Of a stretch of DNA of 64,000 bases, positions 8,332 through 16,607 are shown one piece after another (position 1 is the first letter of the stretch; each line of letters opens with the position of its first letter). The stretch is from the NCBI GenBank assembly GCA_963692465.1, contig OY829943.1, positions 744,001 through 808,000 on the forward strand, written 5' to 3'. Below the pieces are notes generated by a model. The model did not search any database. It was not told the DNA's origin and saw nothing but the letters and a program-made list of their open reading frames with translations. A program made the translations under genes and the position numbers. This stretch comes from JAUZOB01 sp963692465. Its GTDB lineage: Bacteria > Bacteroidota > Bacteroidia > Bacteroidales > Prolixibacteraceae.

Positions 8332-8362
8332 CAAAGATAAATTTGTTTACAAGATATTCAAA
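8332..8362 (-). promoter_or_regulatory. Strong Bacteroidota promoter for the candidate ncRNA
   Basis: Minus-strand TTTG (plus CAAA, 8359-8362) is followed after 19 bases by TATCTTTG (plus 8332-8339). Both elements match the TTTG-N19-TAnnTTTG consensus exactly. No open reading frame begins downstream, which supports a non-coding transcript. Confidence 0.75.
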
Positions 8363-8528
8363 AAAGTATAAGAAAAAACAGTTACTAAACCCCCATTAAA
8401 TAAAGCACAAAGAAGAAAATAAGAAATAAAAGACAGAGAAGAAAAAAATATTTTAGAGTGCAACATTTTTATAATGAACTCACAAGCCAGATAGAAGGAT
8501 TCGGTTCTCGTTTTTTTGATTAAAATTT

Positions 8529-8559
8529 TTTGTTAAAGTAATTCTTCCTTCTATCTTTG
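8529..8559 (+). promoter_or_regulatory. Promoter of the tRNA-Ser/tRNA-Pro operon
   Basis: TTTG (8529-8532), 19 bases, then TATCTTTG (8552-8559): an exact match to the Bacteroidota housekeeping promoter, ending 17 bases before tRNA-Ser. Confidence 0.8.
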
Positions 8560-8576
8560 CACGCACATTCACCAAT

Positions 8577-8664
<88 letters not shown>

Positions 8665-8690
8665 AGAATGTACAATTCTGTAAGAATACT

Positions 8691-8765
8691 CGGGGTGTAG
8701 CGCAGCTCGGTTAGCGCACCTGCTTTGGGAGCAGGGGGTCACAGGTTCGAATCCTGTTACCCCGA
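8691..8765 (+). tRNA. tRNA-Pro (anticodon TGG)
   Basis: Acceptor arms CGGGGTG (8691-8697) and TACCCCG (8758-8764) pair apart from a G-T wobble. The anticodon stem CCTGC/GCAGG encloses TTTGGGA with TGG at 8726-8728. The T arm is ACAGGTTCGAATCCTGT. CCA is not encoded. It lies 27 bases after tRNA-Ser and shares its promoter. Confidence 0.95.
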
Positions 8766-8766
8766 C

Positions 8767-8798
8767 AAAAAGGATTCAGATAAACTGAATCCTTTTTT
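8767..8798 (+). terminator. Intrinsic terminator of the tRNA operon
   Basis: AAGGATTCAG and CTGAATCCTT form a stable stem with loop ATAAA, followed by a T run. It begins one base after tRNA-Pro. Confidence 0.85.
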
Positions 8799-8879
8799 AT
8801 TTTATTCCTAACTTCTCCATCCACTTAAGAACTCAGCCAGTCCACCTTTAAAAAATCCCTACTTTGGGGGATTGTAATC

Positions 8880-8893
8880 AAGAATTAATTCTT
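8880..8893. promoter_or_regulatory. Perfect 14-base palindrome upstream of the PepSY gene
   Basis: AAGAATTAATTCTT is fully self-complementary and lies 38 bases before the ATG of the PepSY membrane protein, next to a weak -7-like TTATTTGC. It is a possible operator, but AT-rich palindromes also arise by chance. Confidence 0.3.
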
Positions 8894-8931
8894 TTTTATT
8901 TGCAAAAACAATATTAAACACACAAATACCA

Positions 8932-10065
8932 ATGAGTAATTTCAAAAAGACGATCAAAACACTACACCTTTGGTTAGGGATGATTTCAGGGATTGTGGTC
9001 CTCATCGTTAGTATCACTGGATGTATATTTGTATTTCAACGGGAGATACGGGATTTTACCGAACCTTACCAGTTCGTAGCTCCTCAGTCAAAATCTTTTC
9101 TATCGCCTAATCAGCTAAAGACAATTGCAGCCTCTCAACTGACAGGAAAGAAGATAACAGCCATTGAATACTTCTCACCGAATCGTGCCGTTATTGCCAC
9201 CAGCCACATAAAAAAAGAATTCTATCAGATTTATCTCAATCCTTATACAGGAGAAGTGCTCCGGGTAAGAGATATGAATAAAGATTTTCTTCGGTTAGTC
9301 ATTCAGGGCCATACAACTCTTTGGTTATCTCCGCAAATCGGGCAGAAAATTGTGTCGTACGGAGTTTTATTGTTCTTTATAGTCCTTTTGAGTGGATTTA
9401 TTTTATGGTGGCCCAAAAGTCGAAAGAAGTCCGTTCTCAAAAACAGTCTCGCTGTAAAATGGTCAACAACACGACAACGACTCAACTTTGATCTGCACAA
9501 CGTATTCGGATTCTACGCTTTTTTCTTTGCCTTGATTATCGCCTTAACCGGATTGGTATGGGGATTTAGCTGGGTTGATGCAGGCTTGTATCGGTTGGCA
9601 TCGGGAGGAAAAGCCCCGACAGAGTATACTCCGGTAACCTCAACCATCACTCCCGGCGGTAAGGGAAAACAAGATGTTGTAATTGAACAAATATGGCGAA
9701 GCCTATCGACCCGATATGCAGGAACCTCCGGAGCTTTAGAGTTTCATTTTGCAGCAAAACCGACAGATCCGGTAAAAGTATCCTTCTTCCCCGATCACAC
9801 CCAGAACTATAATGTTGAGACCCATTTATATGATCGGTATTCCGGAGAAGAAATAACACACCGGTCTGACGAATATAAAAATTTCGGACAGATCGCTATG
9901 GCAGATAAAATGGAACGTTTAAATCATGACATACACACCGGTGTTATTGGAAAAATTCCAGGGAAGATTATTGCATTCTTTGCAAGTCTTATCTGTGCCA
10001 CACTACCGGTAACAGGTTTCTGTATCTGGTGGAATAAGCGAAGAAACAGACGAAAAAAGAAATAA
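8932..10065 (+). CDS. PepSY-associated TM helix protein (PiuB/FoxB-like)
   Basis: An inner-membrane protein of the PepSY_TM family, often linked to siderophore or iron reduction. Four membrane segments are visible at about residues 12-35, 140-160, 190-212 and 340-365. The first follows the conserved KTIKTLHLWLGMISGIVVLIVSITG. Conserved histidines are present near the membrane faces (LHLW, GHTTLWL, FDLHNVFGFY, LNHDIHTG). PepSY-like soluble portions lie between segments. The length of 377 residues is typical. The next gene is a ferritin-like protein, which supports an iron role but does not prove it. Confidence 0.85.
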   Translation: MSNFKKTIKTLHLWLGMISGIVVLIVSITGCIFVFQREIRDFTEPYQFVAPQSKSFLSPNQLKTIAASQLTGKKITAIEYFSPNRAVIATSHIKKEFYQIYLNPYTGEVLRVRDMNKDFLRLVIQGHTTLWLSPQIGQKIVSYGVLLFFIVLLSGFILWWPKSRKKSVLKNSLAVKWSTTRQRLNFDLHNVFGFYAFFFALIIALTGLVWGFSWVDAGLYRLASGGKAPTEYTPVTSTITPGGKGKQDVVIEQIWRSLSTRYAGTSGALEFHFAAKPTDPVKVSFFPDHTQNYNVETHLYDRYSGEEITHRSDEYKNFGQIAMADKMERLNHDIHTGVIGKIPGKIIAFFASLICATLPVTGFCIWWNKRRNRRKKK

Positions 10066-10078
10066 CCAGACAATAGAC

Positions 10079-10115
10079 TAACCACCGGACCTATAAATTA
10101 CCGATCCGGTGGTTA
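10079..10115. terminator. Inverted repeat between convergent PepSY and thioferritin genes
   Basis: Arms TAACCACCGGA (10079-10089) and TCCGGTGGTTA (10105-10115) are perfectly complementary over 11 bases with a 15-base loop. The position between convergent genes suggests a two-way terminator, though no strong T run follows on either side. Confidence 0.6.
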
Positions 10116-10155
10116 GCCATTATGAGTAAGTTTCTGCAATATTATCAGCAACAAA

Positions 10156-10668
10156 TTAAATCCTTAGTTTTTTCCAATCATCTTTCATCCTTTCAAGGTC
10201 GGTAATCCAGTCTTCAATGTCTTGTTCATGTTCAATTTCCTCGTTAAGAATGGTCGTCACAATCTGGTGTGTTGTGTGATCTTTTCCGTTCGTTAGATCG
10301 GCAATTTCTTTGTACCGCTGAATGGCACACCCTTCTCCCCGAAGGTTTTGCTCCAATACAACTTCCACATACGGATCAGTTGGAGCTTCATATTTACAAC
10401 GAGCCAATTTAAACCAATCGGTAGGATTTAATACCGGAGTACCACCAAGTTGAATAATCCGACTGATAATCAAAACCGCATGATTTAATTCCTGATTAGC
10501 ATGGATTAAAAGCTCAGGTTCTATTTCACTACGCATAGGGCCTTCCATTATTCTAGCACCAACCCAATACTGGTAATAAGCTAACCACTCCTCGCTTAAT
10601 GCTGCATTAAGGACCTCAATGAGATTATTGACATCAAGATTAAGGATATCTATTCCACGTTTTCCCAT
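10156..10668 (-). CDS. Dps-like ferritin (thioferritin, DpsL)
   Basis: A four-helix-bundle ferritin-like protein of 170 residues that resembles the Dps-like proteins known from Bacteroides and archaea. These oxidise iron with peroxide and store it. Candidate ferroxidase ligands are E26/E27, E60 and H63 (NQELNHA), E112, and E144 with H147 (EEIEHE). C91 and C114 (ARCKYE, GEGCAI) match the cysteine pair that defines the thioferritin group. The start MGKRGIDILNLD is the usual N-terminus. It likely protects against oxidative stress. Ordinary bacterioferritin is less likely because of the cysteine pair. Confidence 0.83.
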   Translation of the reverse strand: MGKRGIDILNLDVNNLIEVLNAALSEEWLAYYQYWVGARIMEGPMRSEIEPELLIHANQELNHAVLIISRIIQLGGTPVLNPTDWFKLARCKYEAPTDPYVEVVLEQNLRGEGCAIQRYKEIADLTNGKDHTTHQIVTTILNEEIEHEQDIEDWITDLERMKDDWKKLRI

Positions 10669-10905
10669 AATATTGTTTTTTTATTGTATAATACGGATTT
10701 GGTTTATTGGTTGTTTCACTATCCACTCCCCTTAATTACACTACTTTAATAATTTATTTCGCAGAAACGCTCCTCCCATTCAATAAGATAAATTGACTGC
10801 AATAAAATAGAAACGGTGTTCTGTCGGTAAAATAAGGCTTTCTGTCTATTCTGTTTTCGAAGTAAAATATGCTGAGATATTTTCGTCGTTGAAAAACAGA
10901 CACAC
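10669..10905. other. Divergent intergenic region, thioferritin / efflux operon
   Basis: AT-rich 237-base gap. On the plus strand TATTTTCG at about 10874-10881 resembles the -7 element with one mismatch, and a TTCG lies about 18 bases upstream. It is a weak promoter candidate for the TolC operon. I see no clear promoter for the ferritin gene and no gene. Confidence 0.3.
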
Positions 10906-12237
10906 ATGAAAGCAACAATTATTATTTCGATTATCTGTTTACTGCTTTCGTCAGCAGGCTTACAGGCTCAGGAGAAAGGGAAAATATGGTCATTACAAGA
11001 ATGTATTGAGCAAGCACTGCACCAAAACATTCAGGTAAAAAAGGCCAATCTTTCTACTCAGGAGAAAAAGATCAACGCAGAACAGAGTGCGGCAAATAAA
11101 TTTCCTTCGGTATCTGCCTCCGCCGGTCAGAACTTCAGTCTGAGCAGTCAACCAGATGCGAATAATCAGGCTCAGGTCAAAGGAAACAATAGTACAAATC
11201 TGAGCATCAATTCGAGTGTTGTTCTTTATAATGGAAACAAAATAAAAAATGGGACCATTCAGTCTAAATTGTCTTACGATGCAAGTCAATATGATGCTGA
11301 AACGACTAAAGAATCAATTAGCCTCAATGTCTTATCGGCCTACCTACAGGTTTTATATGCTGAAGAGCAAGTAAAAAACACTCAGAAGCAGCTTGAATCA
11401 ACGAACAATCAGCTAAAACTTGCCGAAGAGAAAAAGAAAATCGGAACGCTGTCTCAAGCAGACTATCTACAGGTAAAATCACAACTTTTTTCAGAAAAAC
11501 ATACGCTTGCAAATGCAGAAAGTCTGCTATCGACCAATAAAGTTGCACTTATGCAGTTAATGGAACTAACCGTAACGGATAGTTTTACCATTGCACATCC
11601 CAAGTTTGACGAATTGATGGTCCATAATCGGGATATCAGCGCGGAAACAGTCTATAAAAGAGCTTTAATCATGAAGCCGCAAATTAAGAGTGCCGAATTA
11701 AGTCAACAGAGTGCTATCCTGAGTGAGAAAATAACCGAAGCTGGGGTCAAACCCAGCCTATCACTTAGTACCGGAATCAATGCGAATTACGCAGAATCAG
11801 GAGAAATTTCTAATCTTAATTCTTCCTTTCTCAACAAAGTAACTCCAACGGTAGGACTTACATTATCAATTCCTATCTATCAAAACAAGGAATTAAAATC
11901 AAAAATTGCCACAGCGAAAATCGACATCCAAATTGCAGAATTGAATACCCGGGATATAAAAAATCAACTCAGAAAATCCATTGAGCAAGCCAGTGTTGAT
12001 ATTAACTCGGCAGAAAAAGAATACGAGGCCGGACAGGAACAATACAATGCAACAAATGAATCATACCTGGTAGCCGAGGAAAAATACAATCAGGGAATTA
12101 TCAATTCAGTCGACTTTCTGATCCAGAAGACGAATCTTACTCAGGCTGAGAACACGCTTCTTCAAGCTAAATACAATTTGATATTCAGTTATAAAACACT
12201 CGATTTTTATTTAGGAATTCCATTAACCCTGCAATAA
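10906..12237 (+). CDS. TolC-family outer-membrane efflux protein
   Basis: The outer-membrane channel of a tripartite efflux pump. A signal peptide covers residues 1-21 (cleavage after LQAQ). Two OEP repeats follow, each with long amphipathic, Gln/Ala/Lys-rich helices: about 30-230 and 240-440. Typical landmarks are WSLQECIEQALHQNIQVKKA at the start, LSAYLQVLYAEEQV, and GIINSVDFLIQKTNLTQAEN near the end. The length of 443 residues is standard. The stop is 7 bases before the adaptor gene, so it is the first gene of a pump operon. Confidence 0.92.
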   Translation: MKATIIISIICLLLSSAGLQAQEKGKIWSLQECIEQALHQNIQVKKANLSTQEKKINAEQSAANKFPSVSASAGQNFSLSSQPDANNQAQVKGNNSTNLSINSSVVLYNGNKIKNGTIQSKLSYDASQYDAETTKESISLNVLSAYLQVLYAEEQVKNTQKQLESTNNQLKLAEEKKKIGTLSQADYLQVKSQLFSEKHTLANAESLLSTNKVALMQLMELTVTDSFTIAHPKFDELMVHNRDISAETVYKRALIMKPQIKSAELSQQSAILSEKITEAGVKPSLSLSTGINANYAESGEISNLNSSFLNKVTPTVGLTLSIPIYQNKELKSKIATAKIDIQIAELNTRDIKNQLRKSIEQASVDINSAEKEYEAGQEQYNATNESYLVAEEKYNQGIINSVDFLIQKTNLTQAENTLLQAKYNLIFSYKTLDFYLGIPLTLQ

Positions 12238-12244
12238 ATAAGCT

Positions 12245-13471
12245 ATGAAATACAATGTAAACAGGAAAAAAGCACTTAGGGGCATTCTGGCTGGAATTGC
12301 CATTTTGGTCGCTATTTTTTTCATTCTCAAATCATGCCACAAAGAAAGTTCATCTATTTCTTTCGACACAGCAACCGCGTCAATAGGTTCTGTCAGTAAT
12401 ACGGTTACAGCTACAGGAACCGTCCAAGCCGTCCAGACTGTCAGTGTTGGGACACAGGTATCGGGGGTTATCAGTAAACTTTACGTAGATTATAATTCAC
12501 ATGTGAAAAAAGGGCAGTTACTTGCCGTATTAGACCGAAGAGCTCTTCTCATCAGTCTGGAAAGTGCAAAATCGACCTATGATAATGCGCTTGCAGAGAT
12601 AAAATATCAAGCCTCTAATTTCAAAAGGATAAAAGCGTTATATGACAAAAAGATGATTGCGAAATCGGACTATGATCAAGCTCTTTATACCTACGAAAAA
12701 GCAAAAGCTTCCTTAAAAGGAGCTCTGTCAGAATACAGCAAAGCCAAAATTAATCTGGGATACGCTTACATTACATCACCGATTGACGGCGTCATTCTTA
12801 ATCGTGTAGTTGAGGAGGGACAAACCGTTGCTGCCAGCTTTAGTACCCCTACCCTTTTTTCTATTGCCAATGATCTCACCCAAATGAAGATCGAAGTCTC
12901 GGTAGACGAAGCAGACATCGGACTGGTAAAAAAAGGCCAGCAAGTTAACTTTACCGTTGATGCATTTCCTGATATGGAATTTACAGGAACAGTGACCCAG
13001 ATCCGGCTTCAGTCTGTTACCACCTCGAATGTCGTTACCTATACCGTTATCGTAAATGCACCCAATCCCCAGAAAAAACTAATGCCGGGGATGACTGCTA
13101 ATGTTACCATTGTGGTAGCCAATGCCAACAATGCACTGGTCATCCCCAGCAAAGCCTTGCATTTTACCCCCACCCGGGCAGCATTAAACAATTGGACAAA
13201 AAACACAGGGAGTAAACCGATCACATTTATTCCTCAAAGCACAACGGAGAATCAAATAGTTTGGGTAAAAAGAGGGAACAACATCTGTCCGGTAAAAGTG
13301 AGTGTTGGTATTGATGATGATATTCATGCAGAGATTCGTTCAGGATTAGAGCAAGGCGATCTGGTTATTACTTCGATAAATGCATCTGCGACGCAGACAA
13401 AATCATCAAGTGATACCGCATCCTCCGGGAGTCCGTTCATGCCTACACCACCTAAAAAAGGAAAGCATTAA
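12245..13471 (+). CDS. MacA-like periplasmic adaptor (HlyD/RND-MFP family)
   Basis: The membrane-fusion protein that links the inner-membrane transporter to the TolC channel. One N-terminal membrane segment (about 11-28, ILAGIAILVAIFFILKSC) anchors it. A lipoyl/barrel-sandwich domain follows, with VQTVSVGTQVSGVISKLYVDYNSHVKKGQ. Then come a short helical hairpin (about 90-170), the second lipoyl half with YITSPIDGVILNRVVEEGQTV, and beta-barrel and membrane-proximal domains. The order matches MacA. The C-terminal tail is Ser/Pro/Lys-rich. The next gene starts 7 bases after the stop. Confidence 0.92.
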   Translation: MKYNVNRKKALRGILAGIAILVAIFFILKSCHKESSSISFDTATASIGSVSNTVTATGTVQAVQTVSVGTQVSGVISKLYVDYNSHVKKGQLLAVLDRRALLISLESAKSTYDNALAEIKYQASNFKRIKALYDKKMIAKSDYDQALYTYEKAKASLKGALSEYSKAKINLGYAYITSPIDGVILNRVVEEGQTVAASFSTPTLFSIANDLTQMKIEVSVDEADIGLVKKGQQVNFTVDAFPDMEFTGTVTQIRLQSVTTSNVVTYTVIVNAPNPQKKLMPGMTANVTIVVANANNALVIPSKALHFTPTRAALNNWTKNTGSKPITFIPQSTTENQIVWVKRGNNICPVKVSVGIDDDIHAEIRSGLEQGDLVITSINASATQTKSSSDTASSGSPFMPTPPKKGKH

Positions 13472-13478
13472 AGATTGT

Positions 13479-14231
13479 ATGATGGGAAAAACGATTATAG
13501 AAATAAAGAATTTAAGAAAAGACTTTCAGGTTGGAGACGTGACCGTTCATGCTCTCAGGGGAATCAACATGCAAATCGAAGAAGGAGAGTTTGTTGCCAT
13601 TATGGGAACCAGTGGCTCAGGAAAATCAACCATGCTCAATATTCTGGGTTGTCTGGATAAACCAACTTCAGGTGAGTACCTCCTTGATGAAATGGCCATA
13701 TCGGAGATGTCAAAAGCCCAGCTGGCGTTATTAAGGAATCGCAAACTGGGTTTTGTTTTTCAATCCTATAACTTGCTGCCCCGAACCTCTGCTATCGAAA
13801 ATGTGGAACTGCCTCTGCTTTATAATTCGGCCATAAAATCAAAAGAGCGCAAGAAAATTGCGACTGAGGCTATTCATTTAGTGGGACTTTCTTCGCGAAT
13901 GTACCATACTCCAAATCAATTATCAGGAGGACAACAACAACGGGTAGCAATTGCCCGTTCACTGGTGAATGATCCGGTAGTTATACTGGCAGATGAGGCA
14001 ACCGGGAACCTGGACACACGAACCTCTTATGAAATCATGGCTATTTTTCAGGATCTTAATGAGCAAGGGAAAACGATTGTTTTTGTTACTCACGAACCGG
14101 ATATTGCCCGTTTTGCAACAAGAAACATCATTTTCAGGGACGGGCACATCATCAAAAAACAGTTTGTCTCTGATCGATTAAATGCTCATGAGTTACTTGA
14201 TAATTCTCCTAAGGATACGGATTACGAATAA
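13479..14231 (+). CDS. MacB/LolD-type ABC transporter ATP-binding protein
   Basis: The nucleotide-binding subunit of a MacB-like exporter. Walker A is GTSGSGKSTM, the Q-loop lies in FVFQSYNLLPRTSA, the signature is LSGGQQQRVAIARSL, Walker B is VVILADEAT, and the switch His is in VFVTHEPD. An open frame extends upstream to 13380, but the ATG pair at 13479/13482 fits best. It follows the adaptor stop by 7 bases and starts the canonical KTIIEIKNLRKDF. The length of 250 residues is normal. In E. coli MacB this domain is fused to the permease; here it is a separate gene. Confidence 0.93.
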   Translation: MMGKTIIEIKNLRKDFQVGDVTVHALRGINMQIEEGEFVAIMGTSGSGKSTMLNILGCLDKPTSGEYLLDEMAISEMSKAQLALLRNRKLGFVFQSYNLLPRTSAIENVELPLLYNSAIKSKERKKIATEAIHLVGLSSRMYHTPNQLSGGQQQRVAIARSLVNDPVVILADEATGNLDTRTSYEIMAIFQDLNEQGKTIVFVTHEPDIARFATRNIIFRDGHIIKKQFVSDRLNAHELLDNSPKDTDYE

Positions 14232-14241
14232 ATTATTCACC

Positions 14242-15462
14242 ATGAACTATTTCAACTTAATAAAGATAGCGTTCAATGCATTGCGCAGGAACAAAATGAG
14301 AGCATTCCTTACAATGCTTGGGATTATTATTGGAGTTGCTTCTGTTATTGCAATGCTGGCAATTGGACAAGGGTCTAAAAAAAGCATCCAGGATCAGGTT
14401 TCCAGTATGGGATCCAATATGTTAATGGTAATGCCCGGCTCCCAATCCAGAGGAGGAGTTGAAATGGGAAATACCTCAAGCAAAAGTCTGACGTTGAGTG
14501 ATGTCAACGCAATTACATCCCAGTGTCCGGATGTAAGCAAAGTCTCACCGGAAGTGCGAAGCAGCGGGCAAGTCATTTATGGCAGCAAGAACTGGCCGAC
14601 AACAATATATGGAACCAATACGGATTACCTGGATATCAAAAAATTATCCGTAAACGATGGCCGGCTTTTCACTGCAAGGGAAATCAAATCAGCAGCAAAA
14701 GTATGCTTAATCGGAAGAACCGTCATAAAGAATATTTTTGGCAGCAATGTTGATCCGGTTGGTATGGTCATCCGCTATAACAGTATTCCATTAAAAATAA
14801 TAGGCATATTATCCGAAAAAGGACAAAACTCAATGGGTGATGATCAGGATGATTTAATTATTTCGCCCTATACAACCGTACAAAAGCGAATATTAGCCAT
14901 TACTCACGTACAGGGAATCTTTGCATCAGCTATTGATGAATCCAGTTCACAACAGGCAGAAACAGAAATCGAGACGGTATTACGCTCACGGCATAAATTA
15001 AAACAATCAGCTGTGAATGACTTCGATATCCGGACGCAAGATGAACTAATAAAAACATTTAGCTCCATAAGCAACGTTCTCACGGTCTTATTGGGGGTAA
15101 TCGCCGGGATTTCCTTACTGATCGGAGGTATTGGAATTATGAACATTATGTTTGTATCCGTTACGGAACGAACTCGCGAGATTGGCTTAAGAATGGCCAT
15201 TGGGGGCCGGGGACTTGACATCATGATGCAGTTCCTTACAGAATCGATTATGCTAAGCGTAACAGGTGGAATTATAGGCATCCTGACAGGAATTGGTGTT
15301 TCAAAAATCATTTCCATTGGGATGCACTGGCCAGTAGTCGTAATGCCACAGGCAGTAATTCTCTCCTTTGTGGTATGCTCTGTAATCGGCATTTTTTTTG
15401 GGTGGTATCCGGCTCGCAAAGCAGCTAATTTAGATCCGATTGATGCATTGCACTATGAATAG
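14242..15462 (+). CDS. MacB-like ABC transporter permease
   Basis: The membrane subunit with the MacB/FtsX fold. An N-terminal membrane helix covers MRAFLTMLGIIIGVASVIAM (about 17-36). A large periplasmic MacB_PCD domain follows (about 40-260), and then three C-terminal helices. Those include LTVLLGVIAGISLLIGGIGIMNIMFVSVTERTREIGLRMAIG (about 275-315), the FtsX hallmark. I chose the ATG at 14242 (MNYFNLIKIAFNAL), 10 bases after the ATPase stop, rather than the upstream in-frame ATG at 14182, which overlaps the ATPase gene. The substrate is unknown; the family exports macrolides, peptides or lipoproteins. Confidence 0.92.
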   Translation: MNYFNLIKIAFNALRRNKMRAFLTMLGIIIGVASVIAMLAIGQGSKKSIQDQVSSMGSNMLMVMPGSQSRGGVEMGNTSSKSLTLSDVNAITSQCPDVSKVSPEVRSSGQVIYGSKNWPTTIYGTNTDYLDIKKLSVNDGRLFTAREIKSAAKVCLIGRTVIKNIFGSNVDPVGMVIRYNSIPLKIIGILSEKGQNSMGDDQDDLIISPYTTVQKRILAITHVQGIFASAIDESSSQQAETEIETVLRSRHKLKQSAVNDFDIRTQDELIKTFSSISNVLTVLLGVIAGISLLIGGIGIMNIMFVSVTERTREIGLRMAIGGRGLDIMMQFLTESIMLSVTGGIIGILTGIGVSKIISIGMHWPVVVMPQAVILSFVVCSVIGIFFGWYPARKAANLDPIDALHYE

Positions 15463-15482
15463 TTCCGTGTGATTCATTTTTG

Positions 15483-15490
15483 TAAATTTG
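15483..15490 (+). promoter_or_regulatory. Candidate -7 element before the LytS-like kinase
   Basis: TAAATTTG matches TAnnTTTG in the 50-base gap before the kinase gene and would give a leader of about 17 bases. No good -33 element is seen. It suggests that the two-component pair can also be transcribed separately from the pump. Confidence 0.4.
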
Positions 15491-15512
15491 AACAATAAAA
15501 CAGCAAACACCC

Positions 15513-16607
15513 ATGCATATTTCATTTCTGTCTGATAAGAGATTATTGATTCTTCTTCATCTTTCGGCATGTGCCCTGTTTTTCATCCTGCCTATCTATT
15601 TAATTACGACAGATAGCGGACGGGACACTATTTTTATTGCCCGGTTCTTTTCTCAGGCTATCATATATGTTCTGCTCTTTTATCTAAATTATTTCTGGTT
15701 AATTCCCTACCTGCTTTTTAAGAATAAAAAGGTGCAATATTATCTGATCATTGTCTCTATTATTATTGCATTTTTCTTTGCGAGCACAGCTGTCAATACC
15801 TATATTATTCAACATCAAGAAAATCCAAGACAACAGGAAGCTTTCAATAAAATTGCCAAAGAATATCGGTTACCAAAACCTTCCAGAAAGTATGAACTGT
15901 TCAATTACCTGTTCACCTGTACGCTCATTTGCGGATTCAGTCTCGGGTTGCGCATGTCTGAAAAATACGGGGAAAACGAAAAAAGAAGAAAAGAACTTGA
16001 AAAAGAAAGATTAAACTCCGAACTGGCTTTTTTAAAAAATCAAATCAGTCCTCATTTCTTTTTCAACACATTGAACAACATCTATTCACTGATTCAGATT
16101 AACACAGAAGACGCTCAGAATTCGGTACTCAAATTATCCAGACTAATGCGTTATCTTCTATATGAATCGGAGCACGGGGATACTCCACTCAATCGGGAGA
16201 TTGATTTCATGAACAACTACATTGACCTGATGAGGCTCCGATTAAACAAGAAAGTGCGTTTGTCTGTTTCATTACCAGAACCTATTAGTGAACAGACAAT
16301 TCCCCCTCTGCTTTTCATTCCATTCATAGAAAACGCATTCAAACATGGGATTAGCTATCAGGGAGACTCTTTTATCTCAATTAAAATGAAACTCACTGGT
16401 GAATCATCATTAATATTTAGCTGTACCAATAGTCTCACCGAAAATGGAGAATCGGTTAAAACGGGAGAATCAGGCATTGGTCTTGAAAATGCAAAAAAAA
16501 GGTTAGCCCTTCTTTTCCCCGGACATTACAATCTTTCTATTAATCGCAAAGATTCAACTTTCGATGTTCTCCTGAAAATTGATTTGCAAAAAAATCTAAA
16601 AGCATGA
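15513..16607 (+). CDS. LytS/YehU-family sensor histidine kinase
   Basis: A membrane sensor kinase of the His_kinase (PF06580) type. Four hydrophobic segments are visible at about residues 10-28, 43-65, 78-98 and 130-150. They are followed by a charged coiled coil (GENEKRRKELEKERLNSEL). The phosphorylated His lies in NQISPHFFFNTLNNIYSL (about residue 185). The ATPase part has the N box IPFIENAFKHG and G box GIGLENAKKRL. The last four bases overlap the response regulator start (ATGA), showing translational coupling. It follows the efflux genes on the same strand, so it probably controls them. Confidence 0.92.
   Translation: MHISFLSDKRLLILLHLSACALFFILPIYLITTDSGRDTIFIARFFSQAIIYVLLFYLNYFWLIPYLLFKNKKVQYYLIIVSIIIAFFFASTAVNTYIIQHQENPRQQEAFNKIAKEYRLPKPSRKYELFNYLFTCTLICGFSLGLRMSEKYGENEKRRKELEKERLNSELAFLKNQISPHFFFNTLNNIYSLIQINTEDAQNSVLKLSRLMRYLLYESEHGDTPLNREIDFMNNYIDLMRLRLNKKVRLSVSLPEPISEQTIPPLLFIPFIENAFKHGISYQGDSFISIKMKLTGESSLIFSCTNSLTENGESVKTGESGIGLENAKKRLALLFPGHYNLSINRKDSTFDVLLKIDLQKNLKA

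Noticed and set aside
13380..13478. Longer start for the MacB-type ATPase
   Set aside because: It would overlap the adaptor gene by 92 bases and add residues without family similarity. ATG at 13479 fits the conserved N-terminus.
14182..14241. Longer start for the MacB-type permease
   Set aside because: It overlaps the ATPase gene. ATG at 14242 gives the canonical start.
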